From positions 372,001-436,000 of the forward strand of contig NZ_BHVZ01000014.1 of NCBI RefSeq assembly GCF_003865035.1: a stretch of 64,000 nt of DNA, given 5' to 3'. Positions 42,662-51,338 of this stretch are shown in pieces. A program made the position numbers and the translations under genes. The notes under the pieces are model-generated. The model was not told the origin of the DNA. It ran no database searches and was given only the letters and a program-made list of their open reading frames with translations. This DNA comes from Anaerotignum faecicola (GTDB lineage Bacteria > Bacillota > Clostridia > Lachnospirales > Anaerotignaceae). Each line of letters starts with the position of its first letter. The first letter of the stretch is position 1.

Positions 42662-43918
42662 TTATTTTGTAATTTTAATGCTCTCGCTGGGAGCGCTTTC
42701 CTGCCCATCAATCACTGTGGTCACACGCAGATAGCAGGTACCGTTGACAGAGATGCCGAAGCACTGTGGATATCCCCAGTACCATTTTTCGCTGCTGTTA
42801 TTGCTGATGCGCGTGTATGGCCCATCCGGAGTGAGGGATTTGTATACATAATAATGGTCTGCGCCGTAAACGGGAGCCCATGAAACGTATGCGTAGCCGT
42901 CCTGCGCCAGCCTTGCGCGCAGATTCTGCGGTGCAGAGGGGGTATAGGTGTAGCCCTGCATTGCGCTGAGCGGCAGAGAAAGCTTCTGCGGCACCTGCAA
43001 TACCTGTGCGATGGGGATAGAGAAATAATGCGAGTCCCCAAAGAAGGAGGTCATGCCGATGACCTCACCGGTGCTGTTGAATAAAGCACCGCCGCTGCTG
43101 CCGGGGGCAATGACGGCGGAGGTGGAAATCACATCCGTATCATAGCCGTTGATTGTGCCTGTGCTGACAGTGTTGCGCGCGCCGCCGGGAGAGCCGATGG
43201 ACGTAACCGCATCCCCAACCTTGTAGGAAAAGGCAGGCGTTGCGGCAGAAAGGTCCGTTTTTTCGATTCTCAGAAGGGCGATGTCGGCGGAAGTATCAAG
43301 TCCGACTACGGTTGTCGTGCCTTGATAAATCGTGCCGTCCGCAAACACAAACTGCGCGGTTGCCGCACCCTTAATTACATGGTAATTCGTGGCAATCAGA
43401 CCATCTGCGGAAAGCACAATGCCACTGCCCTGCATTTTATTCGTCTGGATATAAACAACGGAATCATTGTTTTCTGTCTTTTCCGGTGCCGTATATTCCG
43501 CGGAATGGATGGAAACCGAGGAGGTGCTCTGGTTCCATGTGACCTCTGCGCCGCTGTATTCGGCTAAGAAGCGAAGCGGCACGAAGGTGCGCCCATTCCT
43601 GATTTTTGCCGGAGCATCAATAGAAACCGCTTTGCCGTTGACGATGGCTGTTTTTTCGTCAGGATGCAGGGAAATCTGTATTTCGTCCTTTTCTGCGAGG
43701 ACGGTTTTGCTTTCCTCCTGCCATGCAACAGAATACCCCAGAGATTCCAGAATGCCGCGCATGGGTACTAATACGCGGTCGTTTTCGATAAAGGGAGCTT
43801 CAGCAAACGAAACAGCCTTATCATCCAGAAAAATGCGAATGGATGCCGCTGCCGCTGTCTGCATGGAGCATAAAAAGAGAAACAGAAAGAGGAAACTACC
43901 TCTTACCAATCGTTTCAT
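42662..43918 (-). CDS. Secreted trypsin-like protease with stalk domain
   Basis: Exported serine protease, 418 residues. Signal peptide 1-25 (cleavage near AAA-AS); a copper-amine-oxidase N-terminal-like stalk domain at about 26-140 (NDRVLVPMRGILESLGYSVAW, NGRTFVPLRFLAEYSGAEVTW); a chymotrypsin/DegP-type protease at about 150-315 with His in ATNYHVIKG, Asp in DTSADIALL and Ser in PGSSGGALF; and a fibronectin-III-like tail (about 330-418). No PDZ domain. ATG at 43918 follows GAAAGGAAG. Probably acts at the cell surface in protein quality control or processing; no partner is adjacent. Confidence 0.88.
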   Translation of the reverse strand: MKRLVRGSFLFLFLFLCSMQTAAAASIRIFLDDKAVSFAEAPFIENDRVLVPMRGILESLGYSVAWQEESKTVLAEKDEIQISLHPDEKTAIVNGKAVSIDAPAKIRNGRTFVPLRFLAEYSGAEVTWNQSTSSVSIHSAEYTAPEKTENNDSVVYIQTNKMQGSGIVLSADGLIATNYHVIKGAATAQFVFADGTIYQGTTTVVGLDTSADIALLRIEKTDLSAATPAFSYKVGDAVTSIGSPGGARNTVSTGTINGYDTDVISTSAVIAPGSSGGALFNSTGEVIGMTSFFGDSHYFSIPIAQVLQVPQKLSLPLSAMQGYTYTPSAPQNLRARLAQDGYAYVSWAPVYGADHYYVYKSLTPDGPYTRISNNSSEKWYWGYPQCFGISVNGTCYLRVTTVIDGQESAPSESIKITK

Positions 43919-44018
43919 GGTGGTTCACTTCCTTTCTAGCATAAAGTATATCACAGAACAGGGCTTTGCGGACAAAATTTAGAAAAATTTAAGAAATGTG
44001 CGCGCATGGCAGGAGGAT

Positions 44019-44047
44019 TTGATTTTTTCCTGTATTTATAGTATCCT
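44019..44047 (+). promoter_or_regulatory. Promoter of the GNAT-glcK pair
   Basis: TTGATT, 17-bp spacer, TATCCT. Confidence 0.5.
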
Positions 44048-44068
44048 CTTAGGACGGAGGTGAGGATA

Positions 44069-44593
44069 ATGTTTGAACGAATTACGGAGAAAACCTTTGA
44101 TGAAATTTTTCCCTTGCTGGAAAGCGCGTTCCCTGTGACGGAATTACGCGTGAAGGAGGACCAGCGCGCACTGCTGAAAGAGCCATGCTATCGGCTTTAC
44201 GGCGTGCGCAGAGAAGGCGTGTTTGCGGCAACCTTTGCGACATGGGAAATCGAGGATTTTTTATATATTGAGCATTTTGCGGTAAAAGAGGAATACCGCA
44301 ACGGCGGCTACGGCGGCATGCTTCTGGATGCCCTTCTGGCGGAGAAAAAACGCCCGATGGTGCTTGAGGTGGAGCTGCCGGAGGATGCGCTGACAAGGCG
44401 GCGGATTGGCTTTTATGAGCGGCATGGACTTGTGTTCAACAGCTATCCCTATTTGCAGCCGCCCATGCGAAAGGGGCAGGGAGTCCTGCCGCTGCGGCTG
44501 ATGACGAAGCCTGCCGCCATCGATGCAAAAACCTATCAGCGGTATAAGAAACGGATACACAGCATCGTATATAAATATGAGGGTGATTTGTAA
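44069..44593 (+). CDS. GNAT N-acetyltransferase
   Basis: 174-residue acetyltransferase-fold protein with the coenzyme-A segment FAVKEEYRNGGYGGMLLDALLAE (about 72-94) and RRIGFYERHGLVFN. Substrate unknown. ATG at 44069 sits eight bases after GGAGG; a GTG at 44060 overlaps that site. Its stop overlaps the glucokinase start by one base, so the two are co-translated. Confidence 0.85.
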   Translation: MFERITEKTFDEIFPLLESAFPVTELRVKEDQRALLKEPCYRLYGVRREGVFAATFATWEIEDFLYIEHFAVKEEYRNGGYGGMLLDALLAEKKRPMVLEVELPEDALTRRRIGFYERHGLVFNSYPYLQPPMRKGQGVLPLRLMTKPAAIDAKTYQRYKKRIHSIVYKYEGDL

Positions 44594-45558
44594 TGGGCTA
44601 TTGCTTTGGAATCGATATCGGCGGCACGACGGTGAAAATCGGGCTTGCGGCAGAGGATGGAACGCTTCTGGAAGGATGGGAAATTCCTACCCGAAAGGAG
44701 CCGACACCGGAGGGTCTTCTGTTGGACATCAGGGTGTCCATACTGGACAGATTGGACAGGGGACTGGACAGGGGAAAAAAGCAAAAAATCCGCAGAGCGG
44801 ACATCCTCGGCATCGGCATGGCTGCCCCCGGTGCGGTGACGGCGGATGGCATCCTGCATGGCGCGGTCAATATCGGCTGGGGAGATGTGGCACTTGCCGA
44901 GGAGGCAGAGCGCATCATCGGCATTTCACCCGTCTGCGTTGGGAATGATGCCCGTCTGGCGGCATTGGGCGAAGCAGCCTACGGCGCAGGTGTCGGGGCG
45001 AGGAGCATGCTCATGGTGACGCTTGGCACGGGAGTTGGCGGCGGCGTGGTGCTGAACGGGAAGGTTCTCATGGGGGAGAGCGGTGTGGCAGGCGAAATCG
45101 GGCACATGACGGTGAATCCCTTTGAGACGGTGCGCTGCAACTGCGGCAAAATGGGCTGTCTGGAGCAATATGCCTCTGCGACGGGAATGGTGCGCGTGGC
45201 GAAGCAGGTTCTTGCTAAGCGGAGAGAGGATTCCCTGCTGCGGCAGAAGGAGGTAACGGCAAAGACCCTCTGGGATGCGGCGCGGGCAGGCGATGCGCTT
45301 GCCAATGAGATTACGGATGCGGTTTCGGCGTATCTGGGGATGGCGCTTGCCAATGCGATGTATCTTGTGGATACGGAGAAAATCGTATTTGGCGGCGGCG
45401 TTTCTAAGGCAGGGGAGCTGCTTCTGCAAAAAGTCGAAAAAGCCTACAGGAGCAGGGTTTTCGCGCACAGCAGAGAAAAGGAATTCCTTTTGGCAAAGCT
45501 GGGCAATGCCGCAGGGATGCGCGGCGCGGCGGCATTGTTGCTACAGAAAATCAGATAG
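44593..45558 (+). CDS. glcK: ROK-family glucokinase
   Basis: Phosphorylates glucose to glucose-6-phosphate with ATP; cytoplasmic. 321 residues. N-terminal phosphate loop GIDIGGTTVKIGL (4-16), VGNDARLAALGEA with the catalytic Asp, TLGTGVGGGVV, GEIGHMTV, and the ROK zinc-binding cluster CNCGKMGCLEQYAS (about 178-191). The zinc cluster and length match Gram-positive GlcK rather than ROK repressors, which have an N-terminal HTH that is absent here. Confidence 0.93.
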   Translation: MGYCFGIDIGGTTVKIGLAAEDGTLLEGWEIPTRKEPTPEGLLLDIRVSILDRLDRGLDRGKKQKIRRADILGIGMAAPGAVTADGILHGAVNIGWGDVALAEEAERIIGISPVCVGNDARLAALGEAAYGAGVGARSMLMVTLGTGVGGGVVLNGKVLMGESGVAGEIGHMTVNPFETVRCNCGKMGCLEQYASATGMVRVAKQVLAKRREDSLLRQKEVTAKTLWDAARAGDALANEITDAVSAYLGMALANAMYLVDTEKIVFGGGVSKAGELLLQKVEKAYRSRVFAHSREKEFLLAKLGNAAGMRGAAALLLQKIR

Positions 45559-45770
45559 AAGCATGTAAATAGTGGACAAAAACGGTGTTAAGTTTTTGTG
45601 AAAATATGCTGAAAAAGAAAAATGACAAAAATTCCGCGCAAAAAAGAAGGAAAACACGGAGTTTTGGAGAATTTACAATATAACAGGAAACATCCGAAGC
45701 GGATATCCTGTCAAATTATGAATGATTCAAAGGCATACCACCGGAAAACTATTTAAAGGGGGAGATTGCA

Positions 45771-46184
45771 ATGGTTAAAATTCTTGCAGGCGAAAAAGGT
45801 GAAGGCAAAACAAAAAGAATGATCGACATGGCAAATGCAGCCGGCAAAGAGGCAAAGGGCAATATTGTCTTTGTTGATGACGACAACAGCCACATGTACG
45901 ATTTGCATTATAGTGTGCGTTTCGTAGAAACACCGAAGTTCATTATGGAAGATCCACAGGTATTCAGAGGCTTTGTGTGTGGTATCCTTTCTCAGAACAG
46001 TGATATTGAAACCATTTACATTGATGGGTTGAACCATATTATGGACAGAATCAGCGACGCAGATTTCACAGCCTTCATTCAGGAATTGGATAAGACTTCC
46101 AAGGAAGCGGAAATGGATATGGTTATGATTATCAGCCGCAAAACAGATGCACTTCCTGCAGAGGTACAGCAGTATCTGATTTAA
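45771..46184 (+). CDS. Small P-loop protein of unknown function
   Basis: 137-residue protein with Walker A at AGEKGEGKTKRMI (about 6-18) and a Walker B-like strand in IETIYIDGLNHI (about 81-92). Conserved-looking small ATPase/GTPase fold but I recognise no named family; twitching-motility or ParA-type proteins are not a clear match. Good ribosome site (AAAGGGGGAGA) and its own terminator. The 212-base leader holds a hairpin around ACAGGA / TCCTGT (45683-45714), possibly regulatory. Confidence 0.75.
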   Translation: MVKILAGEKGEGKTKRMIDMANAAGKEAKGNIVFVDDDNSHMYDLHYSVRFVETPKFIMEDPQVFRGFVCGILSQNSDIETIYIDGLNHIMDRISDADFTAFIQELDKTSKEAEMDMVMIISRKTDALPAEVQQYLI

Positions 46185-46213
46185 TCTTTTAAAATTGAAA
46201 CATTCATGAACCG

Positions 46214-46242
46214 AAAAGGGACTCTTTTTAGAGTCCTTTTTA
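46214..46242 (+). terminator. Terminator, first copy
   Basis: GGACTC-TTTTTA-GAGTCC with T run; belongs to the P-loop gene. Its sequence recurs at 46451-46477. Confidence 0.85.
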
Positions 46243-46476
46243 GGTGTCGACAAAGTCGACCCCTAAGTCGAAATCAGGATTTCGACTTGTTTAGACAGGT
46301 GAATAAACAGACGAGTTCCATCGGCTAAAAAGCCTTGAAACTCGCCGTTTTCCTCGCCGGAAATGAATTCCGACTGCGGATTCCATTCAGGAAACTCCTT
46401 CGTTTCCCGAACCTTTCCGCGGCATCAAAACAACCTTGTCTACAGACTGAGGGGGGCTCTTTTTAGAGTCCTTTTT
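46222..46476. repeat. Hairpin-rich insert between duplicated terminator copies
   Basis: A 20-bp direct repeat (CTCTTTTTAGAGTCCTTTTT at 46222-46241 and 46457-46476, one mismatch in the four preceding bases) encloses about 215 bp of stacked hairpins: GTCGAC-AAA-GTCGAC (46246-46260), AAGTCGAAATC / GATTTCGACTT (46265-46288), CGAGTT...GGCT-AAAA-AGCC...AACTCG (about 46312-46345), GGAAAC / GTTTCC (about 46391-46409). No ORF. Looks like an insertion that duplicated part of the terminator, or a tandem duplication. With the flanks this accounts for most of the 530 bases that lack a gene before the CoA-transferase. Confidence 0.65.
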
Positions 46477-46477
46477 T
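46451..46477 (+). terminator. Terminator-like second copy
   Basis: Same hairpin core as at 46214 with one arm mismatch, followed by TTTTTT. Confidence 0.65.
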
Positions 46478-46715
46478 ATTGTAAAGGAATATTGTTTGCA
46501 AGAAAAAACAGTTGTAGGACAAAAAGGACAAAATTTGCTTAAATTTTTGTATAATTTGAAGAACAGAACAGTATTTCGCTTTACTTTTTGGCTTTCTTTG
46601 TGCTAAAATACAAGCTATAGAACGTATTTTGTATGCAAAAATGGAAAAATAGAACAATTCTTTGTTTATTTTTTTTAACGAAATCATGGAGAGAAACCAG
46701 AAAGGGAGAACAGAC

Positions 46716-48023
46716 ATGAACAAATTTCAGGAAATGTACCGTGCAAAACTGAAAACGGCGGAAGAGGTTGCAATGTATGTAAAATCCGGTGATATCTGTG
46801 CCTGTCCTACAGGCCTGGAGGAGCCCGAAACCATCTGTGCGGCTGTCGGCGAAAGAGCAAGACGCGGCGAAATCACAGGAGTACAGCACCATGCGATTCT
46901 GTCCGTAAAGGGCAATGCGTTTATGGACCCTGCACTCAAGGGTAAATATGATTATGTATCCTGGTTTACAGGCGGCGCAGGCAGAAAAGCGATTCAGCAG
47001 GGCTACTATACCTATGTACCGAATAACTACAGCACAGCACCCGGCTACTGGAGAGACTGTATGCCCAGACTGGATGTATTTTATGCTGAGGTTTCCCCGA
47101 TGGATAAGCATGGCTATTTCTCCTGCGGCATGGCCGGAGCAGAGGTGGTTGCGCTGAGAGATAAGGCAACTATCATCCTGCTGGAGGTCAACGAAAAAAT
47201 GCCCCGTGTTATGGGGAATAACCTGATTCACATTTCTCAGGTAACGGCTCTGTGCGAATCCTGCCATGAGCTGCTGGAGCTGCCCGAAACCGTACTGACA
47301 GAAACAGATAAGAAAATCGGTCAGATGATTGCGGACGAGGTTCCCAACGGCGCAACCCTGCAGCTGGGGATTGGCGGCGTTCCCAATGCGGTTGGCGTTC
47401 TGCTGCGCGATAAGAAGGACTTGGGTCTGCATACCGAAATGTTTACAGACAGCATGGTTGACCTGCTTGAATGCGGCGCAGTAACCAATATGAAAAAGCC
47501 CATCAATGTCGGCAAAACGATTGCCACACTGGCTTGGGGCACAAAGAAAATGTACGAATACATGGACGATAACCCTGCATTTGAAATGCACCCCGTTGAT
47601 TATACAAACAACCCCTATGTCATCGGTCAGCATGACAACTTCATTTCCGTGAATGCCTGTGTAGAGATTGACCTGTTTGGTCAGGTATGTGCGGAATCTC
47701 TGGGCACACTGCATTACAGCGGTTCCGGCGGTCAGGTGGACTTCGTGCGCGGCGCGAACCTTTCCAAGGGCGGCAAGGGCTTTATCGCGATGACCTCTAC
47801 CGCGAAAAACGGTACGGTTTCCAAGGTAAAACCCGTGCTGACACCCGGCTCCATTGTGACAACCTCTAAGAATGAAGTGGACTTCCTGGTAACGGAAAAC
47901 AATATTGTTCGTCTGAAGGGCAGAACCGCAAGCGAAAGAGCGAAAATGATTATCTCTCTGGCGGCACCCGAATTCAGAGATGAGCTGCTGTTTGAAGCAA
48001 AGAAAATGAATCTGATTGTATAA
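46716..48023 (+). CDS. Acyl-CoA:acetate CoA-transferase family protein
   Basis: Family I/acetyl-CoA hydrolase-type CoA-transferase of 435 residues, of the kind used for 4-hydroxybutyrate, butyryl or propionyl CoA exchange with acetate. IGGVPNAVG (CoA-binding loop) and the region TEMFTDSMVDLLECGAVTN, with the acid residue expected to carry the glutamyl-CoA thioester in this family, are seen; the C-terminal part ends with the typical GxGGQxDF variant (SGSGGQVDFVRGA). ATG at 46716 follows AAAGGGAG. The exact acyl group cannot be decided by reading. Likely an energy-conserving step of fermentation. Monocistronic. Confidence 0.88.
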   Translation: MNKFQEMYRAKLKTAEEVAMYVKSGDICACPTGLEEPETICAAVGERARRGEITGVQHHAILSVKGNAFMDPALKGKYDYVSWFTGGAGRKAIQQGYYTYVPNNYSTAPGYWRDCMPRLDVFYAEVSPMDKHGYFSCGMAGAEVVALRDKATIILLEVNEKMPRVMGNNLIHISQVTALCESCHELLELPETVLTETDKKIGQMIADEVPNGATLQLGIGGVPNAVGVLLRDKKDLGLHTEMFTDSMVDLLECGAVTNMKKPINVGKTIATLAWGTKKMYEYMDDNPAFEMHPVDYTNNPYVIGQHDNFISVNACVEIDLFGQVCAESLGTLHYSGSGGQVDFVRGANLSKGGKGFIAMTSTAKNGTVSKVKPVLTPGSIVTTSKNEVDFLVTENNIVRLKGRTASERAKMIISLAAPEFRDELLFEAKKMNLIV

Positions 48024-48031
48024 GTGGTAGT

Positions 48032-48069
48032 AACACAAAAGCCCGACCGAAAGGTCGGGCTTTTGTGTT
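48032..48069 (+). terminator. Terminator of the CoA-transferase gene
   Basis: A 17-bp perfect stem (core AAGCCCGACC-GAAA-GGTCGGGCTT) with TTTT in the right arm. Confidence 0.92.
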
Positions 48070-48129
48070 GCGTTTCGGATAGATTTATGGTATGTTGAAA
48101 CAAAACCATGGAAAAAGGAGGTAGGAGCG

Positions 48130-48573
48130 GTGAGAAAAAGCTGGGACGAATATTTCATGGAAATTGCTGAGATTGTAAAAACACGCTCGACCTGCCTGCG
48201 CAGACAGGTGGGGGCGGTGATTGTAAAGGATAACCGTATCATTACGACAGGCTACAACGGTGCGCCCTCGGGGCTGCGCCACTGCACGGACATCGGCGGC
48301 TGTGAACGGGAGCGGCTGCATATTCCCTCGGGACAGCGGCATGAGCTTTGCCGCGCACTGCATGCGGAGCAGAACGCCATCATTCAGGCGGCGAAGGTGG
48401 GTGTGAGTACGGAGGGGGCGACGATTTATATTACTTTGCAGCCCTGTGTCATCTGTGCGAAAATGTTGGTTAACGCAGGCATCACGCGTATTGTGCACAG
48501 GGGCGAATACCCCGACCCCCTTTCGCAGTCCATTCTGGCAGAGGCAGGGATTGAGGTTATGGCAATGGACTGA
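48130..48573 (+). CDS. comEB: Deoxycytidylate (dCMP) deaminase, ComEB-type
   Basis: Zinc enzyme turning dCMP to dUMP for thymidylate synthesis. 147 residues. Zinc motifs [11 protein letters not shown] (His plus catalytic Glu, about 75) and [10 protein letters not shown] (C-x2-C, about 103-106); a further possible zinc patch near GCERERLHI. Start GTG with AAAGGAGGTAGGAGC before it. In some Firmicutes the name comEB comes from its place in competence operons; here no competence gene is adjacent. Confidence 0.93.
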   Translation: MRKSWDEYFMEIAEIVKTRSTCLRRQVGAVIVKDNRIITTGYNGAPSGLRHCTDIGGCERERLHIPSGQRHELCRALHAEQNAIIQAAKVGVSTEGATIYITLQPCVICAKMLVNAGITRIVHRGEYPDPLSQSILAEAGIEVMAMD

Positions 48574-48593
48574 TTTTTCGGGATTTTTCCCAG

Positions 48594-48623
48594 TTGCATC
48601 AGAAAAAATTTTTGTGGTATACT
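48594..48623 (+). promoter_or_regulatory. Promoter of the CarD-family gene
   Basis: TTGCAT, 18-bp spacer, TATACT. Confidence 0.6.
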
Positions 48624-48669
48624 TATATCAGAAAAGCTTATGAATATGGAGGATGCAGGAGGGAGAACG

Positions 48670-49182
48670 ATGTTTCGGAAGGGTGAATATGTCATTTATG
48701 GAAATAACGGTATTTGCTGCATCGAGGAGATTGGTGTGCCGCGCGATACGCCGCTGGGAGACAGCGGGAAGGAATATTACACGCTTGCGCCGGTATTTTC
48801 CAGTGGGAAAATTTATGCGCCTTTGGATACGAAGGTATTCATGCGCCCGATTCTGACAAAGGCGGAAGCGGAGGAGTTGATTTTGCAGATTCCCGAAATT
48901 CGGGCAGAGGAGGTCATCGGGCAGGATGTGCGCGCCCTTGGAGAGAAATACAAGGGCTGTCTGGATACGCACCGATGCGAGGATTTGGTCAGGCTGATTA
49001 AAACCGTTTACCGCAAGGAGAAAAGACTGGAGGAAAACGGCAAAAAGCTTGCAAAGACTGAACGGGAATACAGCAAGCTGGCGAAGGAGCTGCTTCACAG
49101 AGAATTTTCTATGGCACTGGAGGTTCCTTATGATGAGGTGGAGAATTATATTACGGAAAAAGTGGCGGCATTGCAAAAGTAA
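48670..49182 (+). CDS. CarD/CdnL-TRCF family transcription regulator
   Basis: 170-residue RNA-polymerase-binding regulator. The N-terminal CarD RNAP-interaction domain (FRKGEYVIYGNNGICCIEEIG ... YYTLAPVFSSGKIYAPLD) is followed by a helical C-terminal domain rich in Lys/Glu. Such proteins bind the polymerase beta subunit and modulate open-complex stability at rRNA and other promoters. ATG at 48670 has GGAGGGAGAAC upstream. Monocistronic with a terminator. Confidence 0.9.
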   Translation: MFRKGEYVIYGNNGICCIEEIGVPRDTPLGDSGKEYYTLAPVFSSGKIYAPLDTKVFMRPILTKAEAEELILQIPEIRAEEVIGQDVRALGEKYKGCLDTHRCEDLVRLIKTVYRKEKRLEENGKKLAKTEREYSKLAKELLHREFSMALEVPYDEVENYITEKVAALQK

Positions 49183-49192
49183 GATGAGGAAT

Positions 49193-49223
49193 AACCCTGA
49201 ATCGAGTGGATTCGGGGTTTTTT
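49193..49223 (+). terminator. Terminator of the CarD-family gene
   Basis: AACCCTGAATC / GGATTCGGGGTT arms with T run. Confidence 0.83.
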
Positions 49224-49230
49224 GTTTGGC

Positions 49231-49259
49231 TTGCGCTTTCTTTCCGCTTTGGGTATAAT
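49231..49259 (+). promoter_or_regulatory. Promoter of ruvAB
   Basis: TTGCGC, 17-bp spacer, TATAAT. Confidence 0.7.
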
Positions 49260-49314
49260 GAAGCTAAAAGAGAAACGAATGTTCTCTTGTATTCTGAAGA
49301 AATTTGGTGAGAGT

Positions 49315-49923
49315 ATGATTTCCTATATCAAAGGCACATTGGAGCGGCGCGGCGAGAATGACATTATTGTGGAGGCAGGCGGTATCGGCTACCGTATTTT
49401 TGTTTCCCCTGCCACATTGGCGAAGCTGCCGCAGACGGGCGAAGCGGTGCAGATTTTTACATATTTCAGCGTGAAGGAGGATGGTATGAGCCTGTACGGC
49501 TTTGCGGCGAGAGAGGAGCAGGAGATGTTTGAAAAGCTGCTGCTGGTAAACGGCGTAGGCCCGAAGGGGGCATTAGGCTTTCTTTCGGTGCTGAACCCCT
49601 CCGAAATTGTGATGGCAATTTTATCGGATGATGTGAAAACGCTTTCCAAGGCACCAGGGGTCGGCAGAAAAACGGCACAGCGCGTGATTTTGGATTTGAA
49701 GGATAAATTCAAAACAGAGGATGCGGTTTCCTCGTTCGAGGGGGCGGCAGGCATTGCGGAAAGCGTTGGCGGCGGTGATGCGAAATTTGAAGCGATTGAT
49801 GCCATGACGGCGTTGGGCTACAGCCGCAGTGAGGCGGCACAGGCGGTCAATGCGGTTGCGGCAGAGGGCATGACAACAGAGGATATTTTGAAGGCGGCGC
49901 TCAAGCGCATGATTACCTTCTGA
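49315..49923 (+). CDS. ruvA: Holliday junction DNA helicase subunit RuvA
   Basis: Junction-recognition subunit, tetrameric. 202 residues: OB-fold domain MISYIKGTLERRGENDIIVEAGGIGYRI, tandem HhH (LLLVNGVGPKGALGFLS, LSKAPGVGRKTAQRVILDLKDK) and C-terminal domain III (AIDAMTALGYSRSEAAQAV) that binds RuvB. ATG at 49315 is the family start; the frame is open 31 codons upstream across the promoter. Followed by ruvB with a 22-base gap. Confidence 0.96.
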   Translation: MISYIKGTLERRGENDIIVEAGGIGYRIFVSPATLAKLPQTGEAVQIFTYFSVKEDGMSLYGFAAREEQEMFEKLLLVNGVGPKGALGFLSVLNPSEIVMAILSDDVKTLSKAPGVGRKTAQRVILDLKDKFKTEDAVSSFEGAAGIAESVGGGDAKFEAIDAMTALGYSRSEAAQAVNAVAAEGMTTEDILKAALKRMITF

Positions 49924-49945
49924 GGATAGAGGACAGGTGTTTTAG

Positions 49946-50950
49946 TTGGAAAACAGACGAATTTTGACGACAGGCTTACGGGAGGAAGACCGCGAGCTGG
50001 AGCCAAAGCTGCGCCCTGCTACGCTGGAAAGCTACATCGGGCAGGAAAGCGTAAAGGAGAATATGCGCGTGTTTATCGAGGCGGCAAAGCAGAGGAAAGA
50101 GGCTCTTGACCATGTGCTTTTATATGGCCCGCCGGGGTTAGGGAAAACTACGCTCTCGAACATCATTGCAAATGAGATGGACGTGCATATCAAGACGACC
50201 TCCGGCCCTGCGATTGAACGCCCGGGGGATATGGCGGCGGTGCTGAACAGCTTAAATGAGGGGGATATTCTCTTTATTGATGAAATTCATCGGCTGAACC
50301 GCATGATTGAGGAGATTCTTTATCCTGCGATGGAGGATTTTGTGATTGATATTATGATTGGCAAGGGGCCGGGGGCACGCTCTGTGCGGCTGGATTTGCC
50401 GCGGTTTACGCTGATTGGCGCAACGACTAGAATCGGGCTTCTGACTGCCCCTTTGCGCGACAGATTCGGCGTGGTGCAGCGGCTGGAGCCATACAGCGTG
50501 GAGAATCTGAAAATCATTCTGAAGCGCTCTGCTGCGGTGTTGCAGGTGGAGATGGAGGAAGGCGGTGCAGAGGAGATTGCGCGCCGCTCCCGTGGGACAC
50601 CGCGACTGGCAAACCGCATGCTCAAGCGTGTGCGTGACTTTGCACAGGTGCGCTATGACGGGGTGATTACGGAGGAAGTGGCGAGATTCGCACTGGATTT
50701 ACTGGATATTGACAAGGTGGGGCTTGACCAGACGGACAGAAAGATGCTGCTGACGATGATTGAAAAATTCGGCGGAGGACCAGTTGGGCTGGATACCCTT
50801 GCGGCATCTATCAACGAGGAATCCGAGACGATTGAGGATGTGTATGAGCCGTATTTGCTGCAGCTGGGGTATATTCAGCGCACCCCCAGAGGACGCGTGG
50901 TGACAAGGCTTGGCTATGCCCATTTCGGCATGACACCGCCTGAGAATTGA
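49946..50950 (+). CDS. ruvB: Holliday junction DNA helicase RuvB
   Basis: Hexameric AAA+ motor for branch migration. 334 residues: Walker [13 protein letters not shown] (about 60-71), Walker [12 protein letters not shown] (about 108-118), sensor 1 [19 protein letters not shown], and the C-terminal winged helix ([15 protein letters not shown]). Starts with TTG. No ruvC is nearby, as usual for clostridia that use RecU or a distant ruvC. Confidence 0.97.
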   Translation: MENRRILTTGLREEDRELEPKLRPATLESYIGQESVKENMRVFIEAAKQRKEALDHVLLYGPPGLGKTTLSNIIANEMDVHIKTTSGPAIERPGDMAAVLNSLNEGDILFIDEIHRLNRMIEEILYPAMEDFVIDIMIGKGPGARSVRLDLPRFTLIGATTRIGLLTAPLRDRFGVVQRLEPYSVENLKIILKRSAAVLQVEMEEGGAEEIARRSRGTPRLANRMLKRVRDFAQVRYDGVITEEVARFALDLLDIDKVGLDQTDRKMLLTMIEKFGGGPVGLDTLAASINEESETIEDVYEPYLLQLGYIQRTPRGRVVTRLGYAHFGMTPPEN

Positions 50951-50962
50951 AAGGAGAGCAAA

Positions 50963-51226
50963 ATGAAATTAAAGATAAACGAAGTGATTGCGGATGTGAA
51001 GGATGAGCTGCTTTGCTACGAGGAGGGCGAAGCGGTGGTAGACAGATGGGAAAAGGAATTTCGGGAATGGATTGAGAAAAACAAGGGCAAGCACAAGGAT
51101 ATTGTTGCGGATAAGAACGGCGTTTTTCTGAAAATCAAGGATGAGGAGGAAATTTTCGAGATTGCCGATTCCTATCTGGATGCAGTTGCGGAAGGAAATG
51201 TAAAGAAATATTGGGAAACCTTCTAA
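50963..51226 (+). CDS. Small hypothetical protein
   Basis: 87 residues, acidic and charged, with no membrane span or recognised family. It follows ruvB by 12 bases with GAAAGGAG as ribosome site, so it probably belongs to the ruvAB transcript. Function unknown. Confidence 0.7.
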   Translation: MKLKINEVIADVKDELLCYEEGEAVVDRWEKEFREWIEKNKGKHKDIVADKNGVFLKIKDEEEIFEIADSYLDAVAEGNVKKYWETF

Positions 51227-51273
51227 GCCGGAAATTGATTTTCTAAGATTTTCTTAAGAATCGGGCGGCGTTG

Positions 51274-51302
51274 TTGTGTCGAAGAATGTTTTCTGCTATG
51301 CT
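51274..51302 (+). promoter_or_regulatory. Promoter of the DUF975 gene
   Basis: TTGTGT, 17-bp spacer, TATGCT. Confidence 0.55.
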
Positions 51303-51338
51303 GAAAGAAAAGGTCAGCTTTTGAAAGGGGGACACAAT

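Noticed and set aside
46222..46476. CRISPR array or integron-type attC site
   Set aside because: No regularly spaced direct repeats and no attC core; only unlike hairpins in series.
46581..48242. 553-residue minus-strand open frame over the CoA-transferase
   Set aside because: Shadow of the real plus-strand gene; composition is unlike a protein and it runs across two terminators.
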